A stretch of 64,000 nt of DNA from Streptomyces klenkii (GTDB taxonomy: Bacteria; Actinomycetota; Actinomycetes; Streptomycetales; Streptomycetaceae). The stretch spans positions 186,001 through 250,000 of the forward strand of contig NZ_RBAM01000009.1 of the NCBI RefSeq assembly GCF_003626645.1, written 5' to 3'. Both the position numbers and the translations under genes were made by a program. Within the stretch, counting starts at the first letter, position 1. Each line of letters starts with the position of its first letter. The notes beneath the pieces are model-generated. The model saw nothing but the letters and a program-made list of their open reading frames with translations, had not been told where the DNA came from and did not search any database. Of this stretch, positions 24,824-33,159 are shown piece after piece.

Positions 24824-27800
24824 TCTCCCGCCCCGATCCGCTCGGCGTCCGGCTCCGCGCCGCACGTCTCCCCGCCGTACGCCTCCGCCAGCGCCTCCTC
24901 GACGAGGGCCGCCTGTCCCGCCACCGTGGGCGCCGCGAAGAACGCGGCCGGCGTCAGCTCCACGCCGAGGTCCTCGCGCAGGTCGTCCACGACGCCCAGC
25001 GCGAGCAGCGAATGCCCGCCCAGGGCCAGGAAGTCGGCGTCCGGGTCGCCGACCTCGCACTCCAGCGCCCGGCCCCAGGCGTCCGCGACCGCCCGCTGAA
25101 GCGGCGTCAGCTCACGGCGTACGGGCCCGGGCGCGCCCGCGGACCGCGGCGGACCGGGCACCGGCCGCGCCGCGAGGGCCCGGCGGTCCACCTTGCCGTT
25201 GCCCGTCAGCGGCAGCGCGCCGACCACGGACCACGTGTTGGGCAGCAGGTGCGCCGGCAGCCGGCCGGCCAGGTGGTCGCGAAGGGCCGCCACCGCGGGC
25301 TGCCCTTCGCCGTCGGGCACAACGAAAGCGACCAGGCGCGCGTCGTCCTCGCCGGCCCGTACGACGGTCACGGCGGCGTCCGCCACGCGCGGGTGGTCGC
25401 GCAGGGCGTGCTCGATCTCGCCCGGCTCGATCCGGAAGCCGCGGACCTTGACCTGGTCGTCCACGCGGCCGTGGAAGTCCAGCGTCCCGTCCGGGCGCGC
25501 CGACACGACGTCGCCCGTGCGGTACAGCCGCCCCGCCGAGGGGTGCGCGACGAAGCGCTCCGCCGTCAGGGCCTCCTGGCCGAGGTAGCCCGCCGCGAGG
25601 CGGGGGCCGCCGACCCACAGCTCACCGCGCGTGCCGGCGGGCACCGCCTGGCCGTGCTCGTCCAGGACGTGCGCCGTCGCCCCGGCCAAGGGGCGCCCGA
25701 TCGGTGGCGGGGCGTCGCAGTCCGCGTCGTCCCGTACGCGGTGGGCCGTGGCGAACGACGTGGTCTCGGTCGGCCCGTAGCCGTTGACCAGTTCCAGCCA
25801 CGGGTGGGCGCGCAGGACCGCGCGCGCGTGCCGCGCCGACAGGGCCTCACCGCCCACGATCACCGAGCGCAGTACGGAGAAGACCTGCGAGCGGCGCGCC
25901 GCCAAGTGGTGGAAGAGCGCCGTCGTCAGGAACGCCACGGTGGCACCCAGCCGCTCCACGTCCCGCGCCAGGCTCTCCAGCGACTGCCGTCCCCCGGTGG
26001 AGACGGCCGCGGCCGCGCCGTTGGCCAGGGCCACCCACAGCTCGAACGGCGAGCCGTCGAAGGTCAGCGCCGAGTGGAACAGCACCCGGTCCCGCGGGGT
26101 GACCGTCAGGAAGTCCGGGTCGGCGGTCAGCCCCGCGATGCCGCGGTGGGTGATCGCCACGCCCTTGGGGCGGCCGGTCGAGCCGGAGGTGTACATCACG
26201 TACGCCGTCGCGCCGGGGTCGTAGGCGGGCGGCTCCGGTAAGTCGCCCTCGGCGGTGTCGGGTCCGCAGCATCCGGCGAGCCCGCCCGCGGTCAGGGCGA
26301 GCGTGCGGACGGCCGGTATGCCCGCGGCTTCGAGCAGGTCCTTCTCGCCGACGACGAGGGAGACGCCGGCGTCGGCGAGCATCGCCTCGGTACGGGTGCG
26401 CGGGTACGCGGCGTCCAGCGGTACGTAGTGGCCGCCGGCCCACCAGACGGCCGCCTTCGCGACGACGACGCCCACCGAATGCGGCAGCAGCAGCCCCACC
26501 GGCGTGCCGCGTCCGACACCGCGGGCTTGCAGGGCGCCCGCCAGCCGGCGGGCGGCGGCGGCCAGTTCCCCGTAGGTGAGGGTGAGTTCGCCGTCGGTCA
26601 CGGCGAGGGCCGAGGGGTCCGCGGCGGCGTGCGCGAGGATGCGGCCCAGGACGCCTCCGGGGGCGGCGGGAACAGCGGTGTGGTCAGCGGCGCTTGCCGC
26701 TTTCGGCGCGCCCGCCGTCGCCGCCGCGCCGTCCTCCCGCCGGGAGTCCACCAGCGCCGCCAAGCCGCGCAGGTCCGGCTGGCGCAGGAGCTGGGGTGCC
26801 CGGAGACGGACTCCGAAGCGTTCCTCCAGCGCGGTCAGCAGCCGGGCCGCCGTCAGGGAATCGCCGCCCGAGGCGAGGAAGTTGTCGCCGGGGCCGGTCT
26901 CGGGGCGGCCGAGGAGGCCGCGGCACAGCTCCACGACGATCCGCTCCGTGTCCGTGTCCGTACCCGCGCCCGTACCTGCTCCCGAAGCCGCCGCGGCACC
27001 CGCACCCGCCCCCGCTCCCGCCGCCGCAGAGCCGGGCGCAGCCGCCAGCAGTCCCGCCCGGTCCACCTTGCCGTTGGCGTCCAGCGGGAACGTCTCCACG
27101 TAGCGCAGCGCCGACGGCACCGCCTGCTCGGGCAGCCGGCCGCGCACCGCCTCCAGCAGCTCCGCCGCCGGCACGGCGCCCGCGTCCGGTGCGAGCCGGA
27201 CGAACGCGATCAGCCGGACGTCGCCCCCGGCGGAGGACTCCGCCGCGACGACGGCCCGCAGGACGCGCGGGTCGTCCTCGAACGCGGCCTCCGTCTCGGC
27301 CGGCTCGATGCGCGCGCCGCGCACCTTCACCTGGCCGTCCAGGCGGCCGAGGAACTCCAGGACGCCGTCCGTCCGCATCCGCACCCGGTCCCCGGTGCGG
27401 TACACGCGCCCGGTGCTACCGGTCAGCTCCGGGGGCGGGGCGACGAAGCGGCGGGCGGTGAGGGCCTCGTCCAGGTAGCCGGTCGCGAGGCCCGCGCCGC
27501 CGATCCGCAGCTCGCCCGGCTCGCCGCGCGGCACGACGTGCCCGCCGGGGCCGGTGACGCACACGACGGTGCCGTCGGCGGGCGTGCCGATCGGCGGGGG
27601 AGTGCCGGGCGCGTCGCCGCCGGAGCCGGTGAGACCGTGGGCGGTCGCCACGACGGCGGCCTCGGCCGGCCCGTACGCGTTGTCCACGCGGGCGGTGACG
27701 TCCGGCCCGGGCCGGCGGCGCAGCCGGTCGCCGCCGATGCTGAGGTGACGCAGCGCCGGAAGGTCCGGCCAGGGGCGTTCGAGGACGATCTCGGCCAGGG

Positions 27801-28635
27801 GCGTGGGCAGGATGGCCACGCTCACGCCCGCCCGCCGCCACCACGCGGTGAGGACCTCGGGATCCCAGCGCACGTCGTCCGGGGGGACGGCGAGGGCCGC
27901 GCCGGAGGTCAGGGCGGCCCACAGCTCCAGGACGTGCGGGTCGAAGGAGACGCCGACGAGCAGGCTGTGCCGGTCGCCGGGGCGGGCGGCGGTGCGCGCC
28001 GCGTACCAGCGCAGCCGGGCGGCGAGCGCGGTGCCCGGCACCGCGACGGCCTTGGGCACGCCGGTCGAGCCGGACGTGAGCACCGCGTAGAACGTGCCGC
28101 CGGGAACGGCGGGCCGTCCGGCGCCCGGGGCGGCGGCGGGGAACGCCGCGACGGCCCCGCCGCGCGCGTTGGCGCCCTCGGCGGGCAGCGGCAGCGGCAG
28201 CCGCTCGGCACCCGCGTACGCCTCGGGCAGCGCGTCCGGCGCGCCGATCAGGCAGGCGACGCGCAGCCCGTCCGCCACCGCGGCCAGCCGCCGCTCGCCG
28301 GGGCGCGGCCCGAGCGGGAGGTAGACGGCGCCGAGCCGGGCCACGGCGACGGCCGTGGCGACGAGAGCGGCGGAGCGGTCCAGGCAGACGGCGACGAGGT
28401 CGCCGGGCCGCACCCGGTCGCGCAGCGCGTCGGCCGTCCGGCCGGCGAGGGCGTCCAGTTCGGCGTAGGTCCAGGCCAGTTCGCCGTCCTCGACGGCGGG
28501 CGCGTCCGGGGACGCGGAGACGTGGTGCGTGTACCGGGCCAGGACGTCGTCCCAGCCGTCCGCGGTGGCGGTGCCGCCGTAAGCGATGGACAGGTCCGCG
28601 GCAACTGATGAAGCGGCAACAGATGAAGAAGTCAT
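24820..28635 (-). CDS. NRPS with two adenylation-carrier pairs (A-T-A-T), no condensation domain
   Basis: 1271 aa from ATG 28635 (GGAGGA ribosome site). A1 has LTSGSTGVPKA (~188), NAYGPAEAA, YRTGDRV, GRLDGQVKVRGARIEP and LDANGKVDR; T1 has GGDSL (~590). A2 has YTSGSTGRPKG (~817), NGYGPTETT, YRTGDVV and GNGKVDR; T2 has GGHSLL (~1208). Both A domains keep the core motifs and look active. Reading pocket positions by eye, A1 gives D-P-L-I-L-I-A-V-V and A2 D-G-F-F-I-G-G-S-F; neither matches a code I know. An Ala/Gly/Thr linker joins A1 to T1. A TTA codon lies at 26239-26241. Consecutive A-T pairs without C domains require partner C domains in trans. Confidence 0.9.
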   Translation of the reverse strand: MTSSSVAASSVAADLSIAYGGTATADGWDDVLARYTHHVSASPDAPAVEDGELAWTYAELDALAGRTADALRDRVRPGDLVAVCLDRSAALVATAVAVARLGAVYLPLGPRPGERRLAAVADGLRVACLIGAPDALPEAYAGAERLPLPLPAEGANARGGAVAAFPAAAPGAGRPAVPGGTFYAVLTSGSTGVPKAVAVPGTALAARLRWYAARTAARPGDRHSLLVGVSFDPHVLELWAALTSGAALAVPPDDVRWDPEVLTAWWRRAGVSVAILPTPLAEIVLERPWPDLPALRHLSIGGDRLRRRPGPDVTARVDNAYGPAEAAVVATAHGLTGSGGDAPGTPPPIGTPADGTVVCVTGPGGHVVPRGEPGELRIGGAGLATGYLDEALTARRFVAPPPELTGSTGRVYRTGDRVRMRTDGVLEFLGRLDGQVKVRGARIEPAETEAAFEDDPRVLRAVVAAESSAGGDVRLIAFVRLAPDAGAVPAAELLEAVRGRLPEQAVPSALRYVETFPLDANGKVDRAGLLAAAPGSAAAGAGAGAGAAAASGAGTGAGTDTDTERIVVELCRGLLGRPETGPGDNFLASGGDSLTAARLLTALEERFGVRLRAPQLLRQPDLRGLAALVDSRREDGAAATAGAPKAASAADHTAVPAAPGGVLGRILAHAAADPSALAVTDGELTLTYGELAAAARRLAGALQARGVGRGTPVGLLLPHSVGVVVAKAAVWWAGGHYVPLDAAYPRTRTEAMLADAGVSLVVGEKDLLEAAGIPAVRTLALTAGGLAGCCGPDTAEGDLPEPPAYDPGATAYVMYTSGSTGRPKGVAITHRGIAGLTADPDFLTVTPRDRVLFHSALTFDGSPFELWVALANGAAAAVSTGGRQSLESLARDVERLGATVAFLTTALFHHLAARRSQVFSVLRSVIVGGEALSARHARAVLRAHPWLELVNGYGPTETTSFATAHRVRDDADCDAPPPIGRPLAGATAHVLDEHGQAVPAGTRGELWVGGPRLAAGYLGQEALTAERFVAHPSAGRLYRTGDVVSARPDGTLDFHGRVDDQVKVRGFRIEPGEIEHALRDHPRVADAAVTVVRAGEDDARLVAFVVPDGEGQPAVAALRDHLAGRLPAHLLPNTWSVVGALPLTGNGKVDRRALAARPVPGPPRSAGAPGPVRRELTPLQRAVADAWGRALECEVGDPDADFLALGGHSLLALGVVDDLREDLGVELTPAAFFAAPTVAGQAALVEEALAEAYGGETCGAEPDAERIGAGE

Positions 28636-28688
28636 GGTTCCTCCGTGATCACGTAGGAAGGAGAAAGGGGAAGAAGCAGCGGGCGCGG

Positions 28689-29870
28689 TCAGCCCAGCCC
28701 CATGGCCCGGGCGACGATCACCTTCTGGATCTCGGAGGTCCCCTCGATGATCGTCATCATCCGGACGTACCGGTAAAGGAATTCCAGGGGATGCCCGCGC
28801 ACCCACCCCGTCGCCCCGTGCACCTGAAGCGCCCGGTCCACGACGCGGACCGCGGTCTCGGACGACGTCAGCTTGGCGAGCGCCGCGTTCTCCGGGGCCT
28901 CCACGCCGTCGTCCACCAGCCGCGCGCACGCCAGCGTCAGCAGCTTGGCCGCCTCCACCTCCGCCCGGCTGCTGACCAGGTGCTCCTGCACGTGCTGGTA
29001 CGCGCCGATGCGCTCCCCGAACGCCTTCCGTTCACGCGCGTACGCGACCCCGAGCTCCAGCGCGTACTCGGCGATGCCGTTGCACATCGCCGCCACCACG
29101 AGCCGGCCCCGCGAGAGGCTGTCGATGCCGTTGCCGAGCGCCGCGCCCACGCCCGCCTCGCCGCCGATGACGGCGCCGGCGGGCAGTCGCACCTCGTCCA
29201 GTACGAGCTCGTACAACTCCTCGCCGGACATGCCCTCGTAGCGCTGGCCGATGCGCAGCCGCGGCACGTCCATGCCCATGACGAACGCCGTCGGGCCGCC
29301 GTCCTTGCCGTCGCCGTCCACCGCCCGGGCCACGACGATGACGAAGTCGGCGTGCCCGGCGTTGCTCACGAACGTCTTGCGCCCCGACAGCACCCAGTCG
29401 CCGCCGTCCGCGTCCCGCCGGGCGGTCGTGGTGAGGTGTAAGGCGTCCGACCCGGCGTTCGGCTCGGTCAGCGCGAGGCAGCGCGTCGCCTCGCCCCGTA
29501 CGAGCGGCTTCAGGTACTGCTCGATCTGCTGCTCCGTGCCCTGGCGCAGCAGCGGGCTCGGGCCGTCCGACCCGGCGAGCGCGTACGGGGCCAGCGGGCA
29601 GCCGCTGCGCCCGGCGGCGTGGTGCAGCATGACCACGGCGCTGAACGGCATGCCGGAGCCGCCGAGCTCCTCGGGGTGGTCGCCGGAGTAGAAGCCCAGC
29701 TTGGCCGAGCGGCGGCGGACGTACGCGCGGAGCTCGGCCGGCGGCATGCCCCCGTCCTCGGGGAGCTCGGCGGCCAGCGGCACCAGCTCCCGGTGGACGA
29801 ACGCCGTGAAGGCGGCGGCGATTTCGCGGTGCTCGGCTTCCAGCACGGATGAAGGGGTCGTGGTGCTCAT
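28689..29870 (-). CDS. acyl-CoA dehydrogenase-family flavoenzyme of the NRPS operon
   Basis: 393 aa from ATG 29870, overlapping the preceding stop by ATGA. It has the full ACAD fold: helical N-domain, CLALTEPNAGSDALHL and DWVLSGRKTFVSNAGHADFVIVVARA of the flavin/beta domain, then a C-terminal helical domain. That domain carries ARERKAFGERIGAYQHVQ, VHGATGWVRGHPLEFLYRYVR and IIEGTSEIQ. The Glu of IIEGTSEIQ is at the usual catalytic-base position. In NRPS systems such enzymes can oxidise carrier-bound aminoacyl groups (prolyl-carrier dehydrogenases of pyrrole formation) or a released intermediate. The substrate is unresolved. A TTA codon lies at 29439-29441. Confidence 0.88.
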   Translation of the reverse strand: MSTTTPSSVLEAEHREIAAAFTAFVHRELVPLAAELPEDGGMPPAELRAYVRRRSAKLGFYSGDHPEELGGSGMPFSAVVMLHHAAGRSGCPLAPYALAGSDGPSPLLRQGTEQQIEQYLKPLVRGEATRCLALTEPNAGSDALHLTTTARRDADGGDWVLSGRKTFVSNAGHADFVIVVARAVDGDGKDGGPTAFVMGMDVPRLRIGQRYEGMSGEELYELVLDEVRLPAGAVIGGEAGVGAALGNGIDSLSRGRLVVAAMCNGIAEYALELGVAYARERKAFGERIGAYQHVQEHLVSSRAEVEAAKLLTLACARLVDDGVEAPENAALAKLTSSETAVRVVDRALQVHGATGWVRGHPLEFLYRYVRMMTIIEGTSEIQKVIVARAMGLG

Positions 29871-32800
29871 CGGGCGGTCTCCGTCAGGGCGCGGGCCTGG
29901 TCGGCGAGGACGGGGTGCTGGAAGAGGACGCGCAGCGGCGGGCGCGCGCCGAGCCGGGGCTCCAGCCACGCGGCGAGGTGCGCGGCGAGCAGGGAGTGTC
30001 CGCCGACCTGGAAGAAGTGGGACGACGGCGAGAACCGGTCGTGCCCCAGCACCTCCCGCCAGCCCTCGGCCAGCAGGGCGACGGCCGGGTCGGCGCTCTC
30101 CTCCTCCTGCTGGAGGGGCGCCGCGTCGCCCGCCGCCACCGCTTCGGCGGCGAGCCGGGCCAGCGCGGCGCGGTCCGGCTTGCCGCCGGGCAGTGCCGGC
30201 ATTGCAGCCGGCCGGAGCCAGCGCGCGGGGACGAGCGCAGCGGGCAGCCGCTCGGACAGTGCCTTGTGCAGCAGGGCCTGGTCCGGCTCCTCGCCGCCGT
30301 CGACGAAGCCGGTCAGGCAGGGGCCGCCGGCCGCGTCGTGGCCGAGGACGACCGCGCACGAGCGCCCGCCGAGCACCTCGGACGCCACGGCCTCGATCTC
30401 CTCCGGCTCGATGCGGTAGCCGCGCAGCTTGACCTGGTTGTCCCGGCGGCCGAGGAACCACAGCAGGCCGTCGCGGTCCCGGTAGCCGAGGTCGCCGGTC
30501 AGGTAGACGCGCGCCCCGCCCAGCGCGGGCACGGCGACGAACCGGGCCGCGGTCGCCGCCGCGGCCTCTTCGCCGCCGAGATAGCCGTCGGCGAGCGCCG
30601 CGCCCGAGACGGCGAGTTCGCCGACCGCGCCCACGGGCAGCGGGTGCAGACCCGCGTCCAGGACGTGGACCCCGATCCCCGGCAGCGCGGTCCCCAGCGG
30701 CACCTCGCCGCCCTGACCACTGCTTTCGGTCCCCTCGCGGATCACCTCGTGGACCGTGGAGGTGATGGTCGCCTCGGTCACCCCGTACGCGTTGAGAACC
30801 CTCGCGTCCGTCGCGGCCAGGACGTCCCGCAGGGCGGCGGCCGGCAGCCGCTCGCCGCCGGCGACCAGCAGCCGCGGCTCCCACATCCCGTCGCGGAGGG
30901 CCTCGCACAGCTCCTCCCGTACGGCCAGGAGGTAACTCGTGGGCAGGTTGGCGACGGTGACGCGGCGGGCCGCCAGGACGGCGATCAGCTCGGCCGCCGT
31001 CGGCACCTCCCGCTGCGGCACCACCAGGCACGCGCCGGCCAGCAGCGACGGCAGCACCTCCTCCAGCGCCACGTCGAACGAGGGCTGGGCGAACAGCAGC
31101 GCCCTGTCGTCGGAGCGCATCCCGAACCGCCCGGCGACGGCCGTCATGTGGTGGGCGAGCGCGGCGCGGCCGACGGCCACCGCCTTGGGCAGCCCAGTCG
31201 AACCGGACGTGTGGATGACGTACGCGGCACCGTCGAGGCGCGCGGCCGGTGCCGCGGCGGGGAAGGGCCCGTCGGCGCCGAGCAGCGCGACCGGCGCGGG
31301 CAGGCCCTCCGCGGGCAGCGCCAGGGCGCTCTCGCGGTCCGCCAGGACCAGGGCCGGGGCCAGCCGGAGCAGCAGCGTCTCCAGGCGGCTCGCCGGGTCG
31401 TTGGGCGACAGCGGGCAGTAGACCGCGCCCGTGCGCAGGCACGCGAGCAGCGTCACGACGGTGTCCACGCCGCGCGGCAGGACCGCCGCGACCGGCTGAC
31501 CGGCGGTGACGCCCGCCGCGCGCAGCCGCGCGGCCAGCTCCTCGACGAGCCGGCCGAGTTCGCCGTAGGTGACCTTCCGGGCGCCGCTGACGAGAGCGGG
31601 GAGGGCGGGGTCGTGACGGGTGACGGGGTCGAGGACGGCGTCGGGGGCGTCCGCGGCCCCGGACTCCGGTGCCTGCGCCGTCCCATGAGCCTGCTGTGCG
31701 CCGAGCGCCGCGAGAGGCGCCGCCGGATCCTCCAGATAAGCCCGTACGAGGCCGAGGAAACGGTTCGCCAGCAGCCGGGCGGCGTCCTCGTCGAACAGGT
31801 CCCGGTCGTAGTCCCAGACCAGCGTCATGCCGGCCGGGCCGCGCCGCGGGCCGACCGTGCGCCGGTCGTCCGGGAGCAGCACCAGGTCGAGGTCGAAGCG
31901 CGTGGTGCCGGTGTTGAAGCCCTCGAACAGCGCCACCTCCAGGCCCGGCACCTCGATCTCCGGCAGCGCCGCGTCGTGCGCGCTGAACATGACGCTGAAC
32001 AGCGGGTTGTCCGCGCCGGACGTGTGCAGGCCCAGCTCGCGGGTGAGGACCTGCACCGGGACGTCCTGGTGCGGCAGCGCGCGGATGAGGCTGTCGGTGA
32101 CCTCGTCCACCGTCTCGTCCGCACCGGCCGCCGGGTCGAGGCGCAGCCGCAGCGGGATCGTGTTGACGAACATGCCGGTGGCCGACTCGAAGCCCTCGGG
32201 GCGGTTGCCGACCGCGGTGCCGACGACGAGGTCGGCGCGCCCGCTGTGACGGCGCAGCAGCTCGGCGAAGAGCGCGAGGAGCGTGGAGAACGGCGTGTGG
32301 CCCTGGGTGCGGCTGTGGGCGCGCAGACGCTCGGCGAGCTCCGCGTCCACAGCCTGGCGCAGCTGCCCGCCCGCGTGCCGGCGCCGCGCCCCGGGCCGGG
32401 CGAGGCCGGGCAGCGGCAGGCCGAACGCCGCGTCGCCCAGCTCGCGCCGCCAGTACGCCAGGCCCGCCGCGCGCCGCGCCTCCCGCTCGGGGCTGCCGGC
32501 GGCCTCGATGTGATCGGTGTACGAGGCGGCGGGCGGCAGCACCTCCCGCTCGCCGAGCACGCGCGCCCGGTAGACGGTGAACACGTCGTTCAGCAGGATC
32601 GCGAACGAGTGCCCGTCGTGGACGAGGTGGTGCTCGACGTGAACGAGCCGGTGGTGGTCCGGGCCGAGCCGGACGAGGCTCCAGCGCAGCAGCGGCGCCT
32701 CGTACACGTCGAGGGGCGTCTCGGCCTCGGTGCGCAGCAGCGCGGCGAACGCCGCCTCCGGGTCCGCCTCGCCGCCGAGGTCGGCCGTCCGCAGCCGGGG

Positions 32801-33028
32801 CGCGCACTGCTCGCGCACGCGCTGGCCGGGCAGGCCGCCGGGGGAGTCGACGAGTTCGAGGCGCAGGCCGGGGTGCCGGCCGAGCGCGGCCGCCAGGCCC
32901 TCGCGGAGCGCGTCCTCGTCGAGGGTGCCCCGCAGGTCCACGGTGGCGGTGAAGTTGTAGGCGCGACTGCCGGGCAGCATCTGCTCGTGCAGCCAGACGA
33001 TCTCCTGGGATGTGGAGAGTCCGAACAT
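29867..33028 (-). CDS. NRPS module C-A-T with ureido-type condensation domain
   Basis: 1053 aa from ATG 33028. The C domain starts at the very N-terminus (LSTSQEIVWLHEQMLPGSRAYNF) and its active site is EHHLVHDG (~130-137). This E-H-H-x-x-H-D-G form is reported for C domains that join two amino acids through a urea carbonyl. The A domain core includes IHTSGSTGLPKA (~607), NAYGVTEAT, YLTGDLGYRDRDG, GRRDNQVKLRGYRIEP and GGKPDR; the carrier has VGGHSLLAAH (~1012). My reading of its pocket is D-V-E-N-L-A-A-I-T; the buried Glu would suit a basic side chain (compare the ornithine-type code DMENLGLIN). Stop and next start overlap by 4 bp. Confidence 0.88.
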   Translation of the reverse strand: MFGLSTSQEIVWLHEQMLPGSRAYNFTATVDLRGTLDEDALREGLAAALGRHPGLRLELVDSPGGLPGQRVREQCAPRLRTADLGGEADPEAAFAALLRTEAETPLDVYEAPLLRWSLVRLGPDHHRLVHVEHHLVHDGHSFAILLNDVFTVYRARVLGEREVLPPAASYTDHIEAAGSPEREARRAAGLAYWRRELGDAAFGLPLPGLARPGARRRHAGGQLRQAVDAELAERLRAHSRTQGHTPFSTLLALFAELLRRHSGRADLVVGTAVGNRPEGFESATGMFVNTIPLRLRLDPAAGADETVDEVTDSLIRALPHQDVPVQVLTRELGLHTSGADNPLFSVMFSAHDAALPEIEVPGLEVALFEGFNTGTTRFDLDLVLLPDDRRTVGPRRGPAGMTLVWDYDRDLFDEDAARLLANRFLGLVRAYLEDPAAPLAALGAQQAHGTAQAPESGAADAPDAVLDPVTRHDPALPALVSGARKVTYGELGRLVEELAARLRAAGVTAGQPVAAVLPRGVDTVVTLLACLRTGAVYCPLSPNDPASRLETLLLRLAPALVLADRESALALPAEGLPAPVALLGADGPFPAAAPAARLDGAAYVIHTSGSTGLPKAVAVGRAALAHHMTAVAGRFGMRSDDRALLFAQPSFDVALEEVLPSLLAGACLVVPQREVPTAAELIAVLAARRVTVANLPTSYLLAVREELCEALRDGMWEPRLLVAGGERLPAAALRDVLAATDARVLNAYGVTEATITSTVHEVIREGTESSGQGGEVPLGTALPGIGVHVLDAGLHPLPVGAVGELAVSGAALADGYLGGEEAAAATAARFVAVPALGGARVYLTGDLGYRDRDGLLWFLGRRDNQVKLRGYRIEPEEIEAVASEVLGGRSCAVVLGHDAAGGPCLTGFVDGGEEPDQALLHKALSERLPAALVPARWLRPAAMPALPGGKPDRAALARLAAEAVAAGDAAPLQQEEESADPAVALLAEGWREVLGHDRFSPSSHFFQVGGHSLLAAHLAAWLEPRLGARPPLRVLFQHPVLADQARALTETAR

Positions 33029-33159
33029 GGCCAGCCTTTCGGGTTCTGGTTCGGTGGTTCACGGGCCGGGCGGCCGGGTGGGCCGGTGCGGCCGGTGGGG
33101 GCGCCCCGCAGGCCGCGCGCCGGTCGGGCGGCGCGGCACGGGGCCGGTGTGCGGGGGAG

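Noticed and set aside
28689..29870. An epoxyketone-type role of the acyl-CoA dehydrogenase, as in epoxomicin clusters
   Set aside because: Those pathways use a polyketide extension that is absent here, and the final domain is a thioester reductase.
28689..33062. A 1457-aa minus-strand frame apparently joining an Arg/Pro-rich protein to the acyl-CoA dehydrogenase
   Set aside because: Upstream of ATG 29870 this frame is the out-of-frame shadow of the C-A-T NRPS gene. Only the part from 29870 has dehydrogenase sequence and a 4-bp start-stop overlap.
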